The notes under the pieces: generated by a model
Seen by the model: the letters and a program-made list of their open reading frames with translations, nothing else
Databases searched by the model: none
Told to the model about the DNA's origin: nothing
NCBI RefSeq assembly: GCF_017302985.1
Contig: NZ_JAFIMU010000007.1
Coordinates: 3,363,001-3,427,000 of the forward strand
Source of the DNA: Corallococcus macrosporus
GTDB taxonomy: Bacteria; Myxococcota; Myxococcia; Myxococcales; Myxococcaceae
Direction of reading: 5' to 3'
DNA: 64,000 nt
Position numbers and translations under genes: made by a program
Shown: piece by piece, positions 7,428 through 15,736 of the stretch
Layout of the letters: every line of letters starts with the position of its first letter
How positions within the stretch are numbered: position 1 is the first letter of the stretch

Positions 7428-9131
7428 GTGGGCCCGATGTGGCAGATCATCATCAACGGGCCCGGCTACTTCGACACGTCGTACGACCTGCCCGAGGGCG
7501 TCACCAGCCTCGGCCGTGCCGACGAGAACGACATCGTGCTGGGCGGTGACCTCGTGTCGCGCCGGCACGCGCGCCTCTACGTCGAAGGCGATGTGCTGCG
7601 CATCGAGGACCTGGGCAGCCGCAACGGCAGCCGGGTGAACGGCGCGCCCCTGCAGGGCAGCAAGCACCTGAACGCGGGCGACACCGTGGCGCTGGGGGAG
7701 AACACCCTGGCGGTGCGCCAGCCGCACACGGTGGAGAACGCCGCCACGGAGATGATGGACCTGGGCGCGGGCGGCGTCGTGCGCTTCGGGCACGGCACGG
7801 ACGTGGGCCCGGCCGTGCTGATGGCCAAGAACGTCAAGGACGCGGACGTGCTGCGCCTGCTGGACAACGTGGGGCCGCTGCCGTTCGACGACGCGTTCTC
7901 CGGCCCCTCGCCCGTGCCCGCGGGCTCCGCCGTCGCCAGCCCGCGCGTGTCGTATGAGACGCTGGTGCTGCTGGTGCACGCCGCGGAGGCGCTGGCCACC
8001 GCGCGCACGCTGACCGCGTTCCTGGAGTCCGCGATGGACCGGCTCCTGGAGCGCACCGACGCCACGACGGCGGTGGTGCTGCTCAAGCACGCCGCCGGGC
8101 CGCTGGTGCCCGCGGCGGTGCGCCACCGGGGACGGCTGGCCAAGGGCGAGGTGCCCGTGTCCGACGCCATCGTGGACGAGGCCCTGCGCCAGGGCCGCGC
8201 GCTCGCGGTGGGCGACGTGAAGGACGACCGCCGCTTCGCCGGACGCGAGAGCGTCATCATGTACGGCGTCAACCGGGTGCTGTGCATCCCCATCGGCACC
8301 GAGCCGCCCTTCGCGGGCGTGCTCTACGTCAACGTGCCCGCCGAGGGCGACACCAGCCTGGAGCTGATGCTGGACGCGTGCACCGCGGTGGCCCACCTGG
8401 TGGCCAGCGGCGTGCAGCGCTTCGCCGTGCGCGACGGCTCCAGCACGGACCGGCTGCGCCGCAACCTGGAGCGCTTCCACTCGCCGGAGGTGGCCGAGCG
8501 CCGCTCCGCCGAGGCCCAGCGCACGGGCGGCAAGCTGCCGGGCCTGGAGGAGAAGAACCTCACCGTGCTGCACGCGGAGCTGGCGGACTTCGGCGCCGTC
8601 ATTGGCCGGCTGGGCGCGGCGCGCGCCACGCAGCTGCTCAACGACTTCCACGCGCGCATGAGCGGCATCGTCTTCAGCTTCGAGGCCACCGTCGAAGGCT
8701 TCATGGGCGAGTCCATGCGCGCGCTGTTCGGCGTGCCCTACGCCAAGGGCGACGACGCGGTCCGCGCGGTGCGCGCGGCGCTGGCCCTGCGCGCGGACTG
8801 GGAGCGGGGCATGGCCCGCCGGCCCCAGGACGAGCGCTGCGACCTGAGAATCGCGCTGCACTCCACCAAGGCGCTGGTGGGGATGATCGGCACCGAGTCG
8901 CGCACGGAGTACAGCGCCGTGGGAGAGGGCATGGGGGTGGCAGGCTGGCTGGCCTCCACCGCGGCCCCCGGCCAGGTGCTGATGACGGGCAAGCTGCTGG
9001 CGGCCACCGGGGCGCGCTTCGACGTGATGCCGCTGGGGGAGCGCGTGGTGCGGCCTCCGCGCGACAAGGTGGCGGTTTTCGAGGTGATTGAAGAGGACAT
9101 GGGCATGCTGACCAACCCCGGTATCCGGTGA
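7428..9131 (+). CDS. FHA-GAF-adenylate/guanylate cyclase-like protein, catalytic residues lost
   Basis: Cytoplasmic 567-residue signalling protein. The start is GTG 7428 behind GGAGG; ATG 7437 is the alternative. Residues 1-100 are an FHA domain with the phosphothreonine-binding GR (29-30), SRRH (44-47) and NG loop (65-71). About 175-325 resembles a GAF domain. About 374-545 has the fold pattern of a class III nucleotide cyclase (LTVLHAELADFG, VEGFMGESMRALFG, GTESRTEYSAVGEGMGVAGWL). The catalytic positions deviate: both metal-binding Asp are Glu (384, 428), the substrate-selecting Lys is Gly (424), and the transition-state Asn and Arg are Gly and Trp. It is therefore probably a pseudo-cyclase acting as a sensor or scaffold. 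The downstream Ser/Thr kinase is an obvious source of phosphothreonine ligands for the FHA domain. Confidence 0.85.
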   Translation: MGPMWQIIINGPGYFDTSYDLPEGVTSLGRADENDIVLGGDLVSRRHARLYVEGDVLRIEDLGSRNGSRVNGAPLQGSKHLNAGDTVALGENTLAVRQPHTVENAATEMMDLGAGGVVRFGHGTDVGPAVLMAKNVKDADVLRLLDNVGPLPFDDAFSGPSPVPAGSAVASPRVSYETLVLLVHAAEALATARTLTAFLESAMDRLLERTDATTAVVLLKHAAGPLVPAAVRHRGRLAKGEVPVSDAIVDEALRQGRALAVGDVKDDRRFAGRESVIMYGVNRVLCIPIGTEPPFAGVLYVNVPAEGDTSLELMLDACTAVAHLVASGVQRFAVRDGSSTDRLRRNLERFHSPEVAERRSAEAQRTGGKLPGLEEKNLTVLHAELADFGAVIGRLGAARATQLLNDFHARMSGIVFSFEATVEGFMGESMRALFGVPYAKGDDAVRAVRAALALRADWERGMARRPQDERCDLRIALHSTKALVGMIGTESRTEYSAVGEGMGVAGWLASTAAPGQVLMTGKLLAATGARFDVMPLGERVVRPPRDKVAVFEVIEEDMGMLTNPGIR

Positions 9132-9157
9132 GGCGGTCGGCGCGGCCGGTTGACGGG

Positions 9158-9187
9158 TTGAAGCGGGGGGCCTGCCCGGGGTTCAAT
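9158..9187 (+). promoter_or_regulatory. Candidate promoter for the Ser/Thr kinase gene
   Basis: TTGAAG (9158-9163) and TTCAAT (9182-9187) with 18-bp spacing, four of six matches each to the sigma-70 consensus. It would start transcription about 20 nt before the ATG at 9217. Confidence 0.3.
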
Positions 9188-9216
9188 GCGGTTTCCGTGG
9201 TGGACCCCCGCACCGC

Positions 9217-12200
9217 ATGAACTCTTCGACCCAGCCCGCCCGATTGCGTCCCTTCCGGCCGCAGCCCTTCGGCCGGTACACGCTCCTGTCGCACCTGGCC
9301 ACCGGCGGCATGGGGGAGATCTACCTCGCCCGTCTGGAGGGCGCGCAGGGCTTCGAGAAGCTGTGCGTCATCAAGAAGATCCTCCCGCAGTTCGCGGAGG
9401 ACCAGGACTTCGTCGACCGCTTCGTGGGTGAGGCGCGCACGCTGGTGCGGCTGGGGCACGGCTCCATCGCGCAGGTGCTGGACATGGGCGTGCACGAGGG
9501 CGAGGCCTACATGGCCCTCGAGTACGTGGACGGCAAGGACCTGCGCAAGGTGGCCGCGCGCGTGCGCGACCGGCAGACGCCGCTGCCGCTCACGTTCGTG
9601 CTCTACGTGATGGGCCGCGTGCTGGACGCGCTCGCGTACGCGCACCGCAAGCGGGACGAGGACGAGAAGGAGCTGAAGCTCGTCCACCGGGACATCTCGC
9701 CGCAGAACATCCTCATCTCCTACGAGGGGGAGGTGAAGGTCATCGACTTCGGCCTGGCGAAGAGCCGGCTGTCGGCGGCCAAGACGAACCCCAGCATCAT
9801 CCTGGGCAAGTTCCTCTACATGTCGCCCGAGCAGGCCCGGCACCAGCCGGTGGACCGCCGCAGCGACCTGTACGCGGTGGGCCTGTGCCTCTACGAGCTC
9901 ATCTCCGGCAAGAACCCCTTCGACGCGATGCCGCCGGGCGAGCTGATGTCCGCCGTCGCGAACCCGAAGGTGGCGCCGCTCAGTGAAGTGGAGCCGCTGA
10001 CGCCGCCGGCGGTGTCGCAGCTGGTGGCGAAGGCGCTGGCGGTGGAGCCGGCCCAGCGCTTCCAGACGGCGGAGGACTTCCGGGTGCGCCTGCAGGCGTG
10101 CCTCATGGAGATCGACACCAGCGCGGGCCCGGAGAGCGTCAGCCGCTTCATGCGCGACCTGTTCTCCTCGGACTACCAGTCCGAGCGCCGCCTGCTGGCG
10201 TCCCTGCGCGAGGTGTCGCGCGACGTGCGCGCCAGCGGCACGTACGAGTCGCTGGGCCCCGCGCCGCGCCCGACGATGCCGGCGCCCACGCTGCCGGCGA
10301 AGACCATCCGCCTGGACGGGCCGGTGGAGCCGCTGTCGTTCCACCCCACGCCGCGCAGCCGCGAGGACGGCGGTGGCGCGCGCGACGACGGTGAGACGCG
10401 CCCTGGCGTGATGGTGGACGAGTCCACCCGCCCCGCGTTCCCGGTGGAGGCGCTGGAGGAGGCGGCCCGCGCGAAGATGCGGCCCAGCCCCGCGTCCTCG
10501 GAGCCGTCGCCCACGGTGGAGGTCCGCCAGGACGCGATGGAGCGGCCCACCATCCTCGAGGGCCTGCCCGCCATCCGGCTCCCCTCGGACCGCGCGGTGG
10601 AGGCGGAGGCTCCGGTGGCCCCGCCGCTCGGCGAGCCCACCGCGCCCCGGACGGAAGCGCTGCCCGTGGCGGAGGCGAGAGGGGAGCCCACCGCGCCGCG
10701 CGCCACGTCGCTGCCGTACGCGGATGCAGGGCTGCCGTCGCGTGACGCGCCTCCCGTGGAGGACGTGCCCGCGCCGACGCCGTTCGCGGACGCGGGACGG
10801 GGGGCTTCGCTGCCCTTCTCGGATTCGGTGGGGCCTCGTGGCGTGCCGCCGCCCGCGCCGATGGCGGCGATCCCCGCCGTGCGGCCGGCGGATGGACCCG
10901 TGCCCTTCGTGCCGGCGGATGCGTCGCGGCCGGTGTCGCCTCCGCCGATGCCGTCGTCGTTCGACGCCGGGGCGGAGCGGTTCGATACGTCCGGCGAGTC
11001 GCTGCCGTTCATGGAGCCGCCGCCTCCGCCGGACGGCCCGTTCCTCGATGACGAGGAGGAGCTTCCCGAGAGCGACTACCCGTGGCCGGCGCCCATCGTC
11101 GAGGGCGTCCAGATCGAGTCTCGCGCCGCCGAGCCGCGCATTCCGGAGGGGCAGCGCCCCACCGCCGCGATGCCGTCCCTGTCGTCGTCGCGCCCCGGGG
11201 TGACGACGCCGTCGAATGGCAGCCGTCCCGTGTCGCCGCCCCCGTTCGACGCGGCCCGCACCCCGGAGCCCCTGCCGACCTTCGAGCCGGTGCGCGCGCC
11301 GGAGTCCTCGCGCGGCTTCGACCCGCCGCGCAGCCCCGAGTCGTCCCGAGGCTTCGATGCGCCCCGCGCCGAGCCGCGCATTCCGGAAGGCCAGCGCCCC
11401 ACGGCCGCGATGCCATCGCTGCCGTCCTCGCGCCCTGGCGTGACGACACCGTCGAATGGCAACCGGCCGGTGCCGGCGTACGCCGCGCCCACCATCCAGG
11501 TGCCCTCCATCCAGCCCGGCGCCTCGCGCTCCATCGACTACGACGAGGCGCCGCTGGGCTCCGAGCCGCTCGATTCGGGGCCGGCGCCCCGGCCCACGAT
11601 GCAGGACACGCGGCCGTCGGAGGAGCTGATCTCGGTGGATCCGCGCGCGCTGGAGGTGGACTCCAGCGTGCCGTACATCTCCGCGGATCCGGACGACGCC
11701 CTGGCCGCGCGCGAGGGCGACGCGGACACGCACCCGCGCATCCAGATGCCTCGCCCCCCGCGCCGCGAGGAGCCCCAGGCCCGCGTGGTGCTGGACGAGG
11801 CCGCGCTGCGCGAGCCCTCCACCTCCTCCGGCAAGCGCGATCCCGACACCGGCCCCACGGGGCCTGCCCGGGGCCGCACGGGGTCTCGCCGCGCCGTGCG
11901 CGGTTCGTCTCCCAGCACGCCGCCTCCGCGCTCCAGCACCGCGTCGAGCATGCGCGCCGTGGCTCCACCCCGCGCCGCCGCGCCCTCCGTGGACCCGGAC
12001 GAGTCCTCCACCTCGCGCTCGACGCGTGACGACTCGACCCGGCGCAAGGCGATGCCCGTACGGCCGGAGCCCTCGGAGCCGGCCCCTGCCTCGCGGCGTG
12101 AGCCGGCGCCGGCCCGCAAGGGTGGCGCGCTGCGCTCCGTGCTGATGTTCACGCTGCTGATGCTCGTGGCGCTGTCCATCGTGGGCGCGGGGCTCTTCTT

Positions 12201-12822
12201 CGTCCCCGAGCTGCGCGTGGCCGTGGGCCTGGAGCAGTCGCGCACGTCGACGCCGGCTCCGCCGACGAAGGTGCAGCCGATTCCGACGACGCTGCCCCCG
12301 ACCCCGCCGGTGCGCCCGTCCACGCCCGCGCCGTCCGAGGACACGAAGCCAGACCAGGAAGTGGCCGCGACGCCCACCGCCGAGCCGGCGGAAGTCACGC
12401 CGCCACCCGCGGAGCCCGTGCAGGCCGCCGCCGAGACCGCCGCCCCGGCAGAGACTCCCGCCGAGCCCTCGACGCTGGCGCTGGAAGACATGCTTGGCCC
12501 GGGTGGGCAGGCCGAAGGGACCGCTGCTCCCGGCTCCACGCCGGCCACTCCCACGGGGAAGAAGGCGGCTCCGGCCCGCCCGGCCAAGCGCACCGCCAAG
12601 GAGGCCGCCGCGACCACCGAGCTGGAGCGGGAGTGGGCGAAGACGAAGGAGCTCTTCCTGAAGCTGGAGAAGAACCACAGCTGCGCGGCCATGGCCATGC
12701 AGTGCAGCCGCTTCGGCACGCTCCTGGAGGACTTCAACGAGGGCGGCAGCAAGACGCCGACCCTCAAGGAAGTGCGAGCCCTCTACAACCAGCTCAAGGA
12801 CGTGCAGCGCCGTCAGGAGTAG
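9217..12822 (+). CDS. Membrane Ser/Thr protein kinase with long proline-rich linker
   Basis: A 1201-residue Hanks-type kinase. Residues about 18-290 are the kinase domain: glycine loop GGMGEIYLA, Lys53 (CVIKKIL), catalytic His157-Arg-Asp159 (HRDISPQN), Asp177-Phe-Gly, and the SPEQA activation-segment end. All residues needed for activity are present. About 300-965 is a Pro/Ser/Arg-rich, probably disordered region with several internal repeats. Residues about 970-994 (SVLMFTLLMLVALSIVGAGLFF) form a single membrane helix. About 1000-1201 is outside: a Pro/Thr/Ala-rich stalk then a small C-terminal domain with a Cys pair (HSCAAMAMQCSRFGTLL). The DISPQN catalytic loop and SRFMRDLFSSDY tail are typical of myxobacterial kinases. 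A role upstream of the adjacent FHA protein is inferred. Confidence 0.93.
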   Translation: MNSSTQPARLRPFRPQPFGRYTLLSHLATGGMGEIYLARLEGAQGFEKLCVIKKILPQFAEDQDFVDRFVGEARTLVRLGHGSIAQVLDMGVHEGEAYMALEYVDGKDLRKVAARVRDRQTPLPLTFVLYVMGRVLDALAYAHRKRDEDEKELKLVHRDISPQNILISYEGEVKVIDFGLAKSRLSAAKTNPSIILGKFLYMSPEQARHQPVDRRSDLYAVGLCLYELISGKNPFDAMPPGELMSAVANPKVAPLSEVEPLTPPAVSQLVAKALAVEPAQRFQTAEDFRVRLQACLMEIDTSAGPESVSRFMRDLFSSDYQSERRLLASLREVSRDVRASGTYESLGPAPRPTMPAPTLPAKTIRLDGPVEPLSFHPTPRSREDGGGARDDGETRPGVMVDESTRPAFPVEALEEAARAKMRPSPASSEPSPTVEVRQDAMERPTILEGLPAIRLPSDRAVEAEAPVAPPLGEPTAPRTEALPVAEARGEPTAPRATSLPYADAGLPSRDAPPVEDVPAPTPFADAGRGASLPFSDSVGPRGVPPPAPMAAIPAVRPADGPVPFVPADASRPVSPPPMPSSFDAGAERFDTSGESLPFMEPPPPPDGPFLDDEEELPESDYPWPAPIVEGVQIESRAAEPRIPEGQRPTAAMPSLSSSRPGVTTPSNGSRPVSPPPFDAARTPEPLPTFEPVRAPESSRGFDPPRSPESSRGFDAPRAEPRIPEGQRPTAAMPSLPSSRPGVTTPSNGNRPVPAYAAPTIQVPSIQPGASRSIDYDEAPLGSEPLDSGPAPRPTMQDTRPSEELISVDPRALEVDSSVPYISADPDDALAAREGDADTHPRIQMPRPPRREEPQARVVLDEAALREPSTSSGKRDPDTGPTGPARGRTGSRRAVRGSSPSTPPPRSSTASSMRAVAPPRAAAPSVDPDESSTSRSTRDDSTRRKAMPVRPEPSEPAPASRREPAPARKGGALRSVLMFTLLMLVALSIVGAGLFFVPELRVAVGLEQSRTSTPAPPTKVQPIPTTLPPTPPVRPSTPAPSEDTKPDQEVAATPTAEPAEVTPPPAEPVQAAAETAAPAETPAEPSTLALEDMLGPGGQAEGTAAPGSTPATPTGKKAAPARPAKRTAKEAAATTELEREWAKTKELFLKLEKNHSCAAMAMQCSRFGTLLEDFNEGGSKTPTLKEVRALYNQLKDVQRRQE
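11128..11468 (+). repeat. Two copies of a ~100-bp coding repeat in the kinase linker
   Basis: The stretch at about 11128-11228 recurs at 11368-11468, 240 bp apart and in frame. It encodes AEPRIPEGQRPTAAMPSL followed by SRPGVTTPSNG with only a few changes. A shorter SRGF-D-PR repeat lies between the copies. This points to expansion of the disordered linker by tandem duplication. Confidence 0.85.
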
Positions 12823-12834
12823 CGTCTCCTGACG
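12811..12834 (+). terminator. Hairpin spanning the kinase stop codon
   Basis: CGTCAGGAG (12811-12819) pairs perfectly with CTCCTGACG (12826-12834) around a 6-nt loop holding the TAG stop. There is no U-tract. It lies between convergent genes, so it may be a bidirectional transcript-end structure. Confidence 0.4.
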
Positions 12835-12855
12835 GCCCTGGATTCACGGGTGCGC

Positions 12856-13323
12856 CTAGCGCCGCGTGCCAGCGTCGCGCGTCGTGCCCGCGTCCATCAT
12901 CCCCGTGCCCGCGTCACGCGTGGTGCCCGCGTCCATCATCCCGGTGCCCGCGTCGCGGCCGGAGCCGCCCGTGCCCTGGTAGCTCTCCGCGAGCCCCGTG
13001 CCCAGCTCCTGGTTGCCGCCGGTCTTCCGGCCGGAGTTGTTCGGGGCGTCGCCCTCCACGGCGTTGGGGGCGGACGTGCCGCCACCCAGCGCGGCCTGGC
13101 TGTCGCTGTTGTAGGGCCTGCCGCCTCCCTCCTCGGTGGAGGGGTGGCTCAGGTTGCTGCCAGCCTCCCGGCCCGCGGGCGCCGGCTGGGAACGGTGCTG
13201 GAGCTGCACGGGGTCCTGGAACCCCTGGGGGCCTCTTGAAGCCTGCTCGCTGTTGCAGCCCCAGGCCGCCAAGGCACCACCCACCAGCAGTCCCAGCCCC
13301 ATCACGCGCTTGATGCCCTTCAT
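12856..13323 (-). CDS. Small lipoprotein with C-terminal DAGT repeats
   Basis: Predicted 155-residue lipoprotein of unknown function, convergent with the kinase gene. MKGIKRVMGLGLLVGGALAAWGC is a signal peptide with lipobox AWGC. The mature part is hydrophilic and low in complexity (Gly, Asn, Ser, Gln-rich) with no recognisable fold. It ends in a repeated RDAGTGMMDAGTT unit (two 13-residue copies plus a partial). The DAGT motif is the same kind used as a linker in the family A lipoproteins, but here it is at the very C-terminus. It is likely a surface or periplasmic lipoprotein; nothing more can be assigned. Confidence 0.7.
   Translation of the reverse strand: MKGIKRVMGLGLLVGGALAAWGCNSEQASRGPQGFQDPVQLQHRSQPAPAGREAGSNLSHPSTEEGGGRPYNSDSQAALGGGTSAPNAVEGDAPNNSGRKTGGNQELGTGLAESYQGTGGSGRDAGTGMMDAGTTRDAGTGMMDAGTTRDAGTRR
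12868..12955 (-). repeat. 39-bp tandem coding repeat, about 2.3 copies
   Basis: CGTCCATCAT-containing units recur at exactly 39-bp spacing (12891 and 12930). They encode DAGTGMMDAGTTR twice plus a partial third copy at the 3' end of the small lipoprotein gene. Confidence 0.85.
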
Positions 13324-13451
13324 GGTTTCCCCCTCGGGCGCGAGGACCTCCGCGCCTGTCCGTCCGGGAAGTTAGGACCGACGCCCGCTGGGGCCACCCA
13401 CCCCAGCAGCAGCCCGCCTGCTTGCCCGCCGGGCGCCAGGACGTGCCCGTG

Positions 13452-13482
13452 TTGACAAGACTGTCGCCCTGGCGGGAAACAC
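13452..13482 (+). promoter_or_regulatory. Candidate promoter for the spermidine-synthase-like gene
   Basis: A perfect TTGACA at 13452-13457, with AACACT-like sequence about 19 bp downstream as a weak -10. A start site near 13488 would exclude the GTG at 13484 and favour the ATG at 13535 as the translation start. Confidence 0.35.
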
Positions 13483-13534
13483 TGTGAGCGCGGGAAGTCC
13501 TACGCCGTGCGTCTTGCCCCGCTCCCGAGGTCGC

Positions 13535-15736
13535 ATGGTCCGCTACGCCCTCGCCATCTTCACCAGCGCCTTCCTGCTCTTCGGCGTCCAACCGCTGGCG
13601 GGCCGCTACGCGCTGCCGTGGTACGGCGGCACGCCCGCGGTGTGGACGGTGTGCATGCTGTTCTTCCAGGCCGTGCTGCTCGCGGGCTACGCCTATGCGC
13701 ACGCGGTGGCCTCGCGGCTGCGCCCGCGCGCGCAGGCCTTCCTGCACCTGGGGCTGCTGGCGGTGGCGCTGGGCGCGCTCGTGGCGCGGGCCTCGTGGAC
13801 GGGCTCGCCGCTGGCGCCGGGGGAGGGCTGGCGCCCGGTGGATGATCACCTGCCCGTGCTCCGGCTGATGCGGATGCTGGCCGCCACGCTGGGCCTGCCC
13901 TTCTTCGTGCTCAGCACCACCGGGCCGCTGCTCCAGTCGTGGTTCGCGCGCGCGCGGCCGGAGCGCTCGCCGTACGTGCTCTACGCGCTCTCCAACGCGG
14001 GCTCGCTGCTGGCGCTCTTGGGCTACCCGTTCCTCGTGGAGCCCTGGGTGGGCCGCAGCGCGCAGGCGTGGGGCTGGGCCGCGGGCTTCGTCCTCTTCGT
14101 CCTCTTCGTCCTGGCCTGCGCCCGGGACCTGCTGCGCCGCGCGCCCGGGGCGAACGCGCCCGAAGCTCCAGCCGAAGCCCACCCCGAGGCTCAGGCCGAC
14201 TCACCGCGCCCCGGCGTGGGGCGCACGCTGACGTGGCTGGCGCTGAGCACGTGCGCGTCGGTGCTGCTGCTGGCCACGACGAACAAGCTCTCCCAGGACG
14301 TGGCGGCGGGCCCCTTCCTGTGGGTGATGCCGCTGGCGGTGTACCTGGTCACCTTCATCCTGGCCTTCTCGCGCGAGTCCCTCTACGCGCGCACGCCGTA
14401 CTCGGTGGCGCTCATCGCCTCCGTGGTGCTGGTGACGTACGCGCACAAGGAGGGCCCCGCGCTGGGCCTGGGGTGGCAGGTGCTCTTCCACGCGTCCGCG
14501 CTCTTCACGGGCGCCATGGTGTGCCACGGCGAGCTGTACCGGCGCCGCCCGGCTCCGCGCTACCTGAGCGCCTTCTACCTCTGGGTGTCCGTGGGCGGCG
14601 TGGCGGGCGGCGTGTTCGTCAACCTGGTGGCGCCCGCCCTCTTCAACACCTACTGGGAGCACCCGCTGGCCCTGGCCGCGTGCTGCGCGGTGGCCTTCGC
14701 CGGGCTGCTGCGCCGGCCGAAGGAGGAGACGGCGGTGGTGCGCACGCAGCGGCTGCTGCGCGGGGCCATGCTGGTGGGCGTGGCGCTGCACCTGCCGCTG
14801 CTCGTCGCCTCGGACCAGGAGCGCGTGCGCTTCGCCGCGCGCAACTTCTTCGGCGTGGTGCGCGTGCTGGAGCTGTCCCCGGAGGACCCCCAGCAGCACC
14901 AGTTCGCCCTGCGCCACGGCGCCATCACGCACGGCTGGCAGTACATCCGTCCGGAGCGCCGCCACATCCCCACGGCGTATTACACGCCGGACACCGGCCT
15001 GGGGCTCGCGCTCGCGGAGCAGCGCCGGTGGCGCCAGTCCCAGGGGCTGCCCACCGGCCTGCACGTGGGCATGCTGGGGCTGGGCGTGGGCAACAGCGCC
15101 ACGCTGATGGCGGCCGGGGACGACGTGCGCTTCTACGAAATCAACCCCGTCATCATCGGCCTCGCGCGGGGCCAGGGCGGCTTCTTCAGCACGCTGACGG
15201 ACACGCCCGCGCGCGTGGAGGTCATCGAGGGCGACGCGCGCATCTCGCTGGAGCGGGAGCTGGAGCACGGCTCGCGGAAGTTCGACGTGCTGGCGCTGGA
15301 CGTCTTCAGCTCGGATGCCATCCCGGTGCACCTGCTGACGCACGAGGCGGTGGCGCTCTACCTCCAGCACCTGGCGCCGCGTGGCGTGCTGGCGCTGCAC
15401 ATCAGCAACCAGCACCTGGACCTGGTCCCCATCAGCCTGGCGCACGCGCGCGCCTCCGGCCTGTCCGCGGCGCTGGTCACGGTGGACGGCCAGGGCGACA
15501 CGGTGTCGAGCTCGTGGATGCTGCTGAGTCCGGAGCCCGGGTTCTTCGCGGGCGCCACCTTCACCGGTGGCCCCGCGCACGTGCGCCGGCTGGTGCTGCG
15601 CGGCGAGCCCGCCTACGTCTGGACGGACGAGCGCAGCAGCGTGCTCCAGGCCCTGCGCCCCCGGGCCCAGGGCCGCGCCGCGGCGGACCCCAACGTCACG
15701 GACGCGCCCGCGGTGGCCCGGCCCTCGGAGCCCTGA
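13535..15736 (+). CDS. Polytopic membrane protein fused to spermidine-synthase-like domain
   Basis: A 733-residue fused MFS-like/spermidine synthase-family protein. I prefer ATG 13535 (GAGG upstream, hydrophobic N-terminus MVRYALAIFTSAFLLFG); GTG 13484 would add 17 non-hydrophobic residues. Residues 1 to about 430 contain roughly ten or more membrane helices. About 480-720 is a Rossmann-fold methyltransferase/aminopropyltransferase domain with the nucleotide loop GMLGLGVGNSATLMA, the acidic FYEINP strand, a VIEGDAR motif and LALDVFSSDAIPVHLL. In spermidine synthases the corresponding Asp residues bind decarboxylated SAM and polyamine. Whether this fused form makes polyamines is unknown. The stop abuts the convergent DUF1275 gene with no spacer. 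Confidence 0.85.
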   Translation: MVRYALAIFTSAFLLFGVQPLAGRYALPWYGGTPAVWTVCMLFFQAVLLAGYAYAHAVASRLRPRAQAFLHLGLLAVALGALVARASWTGSPLAPGEGWRPVDDHLPVLRLMRMLAATLGLPFFVLSTTGPLLQSWFARARPERSPYVLYALSNAGSLLALLGYPFLVEPWVGRSAQAWGWAAGFVLFVLFVLACARDLLRRAPGANAPEAPAEAHPEAQADSPRPGVGRTLTWLALSTCASVLLLATTNKLSQDVAAGPFLWVMPLAVYLVTFILAFSRESLYARTPYSVALIASVVLVTYAHKEGPALGLGWQVLFHASALFTGAMVCHGELYRRRPAPRYLSAFYLWVSVGGVAGGVFVNLVAPALFNTYWEHPLALAACCAVAFAGLLRRPKEETAVVRTQRLLRGAMLVGVALHLPLLVASDQERVRFAARNFFGVVRVLELSPEDPQQHQFALRHGAITHGWQYIRPERRHIPTAYYTPDTGLGLALAEQRRWRQSQGLPTGLHVGMLGLGVGNSATLMAAGDDVRFYEINPVIIGLARGQGGFFSTLTDTPARVEVIEGDARISLERELEHGSRKFDVLALDVFSSDAIPVHLLTHEAVALYLQHLAPRGVLALHISNQHLDLVPISLAHARASGLSAALVTVDGQGDTVSSSWMLLSPEPGFFAGATFTGGPAHVRRLVLRGEPAYVWTDERSSVLQALRPRAQGRAAADPNVTDAPAVARPSEP

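Noticed and set aside
8701-12678. A 1325-codon minus-strand frame opposite the kinase
   Set aside because: It is a product of high GC in the third codon position and lacks any recognisable motif; the plus-strand kinase is certain.
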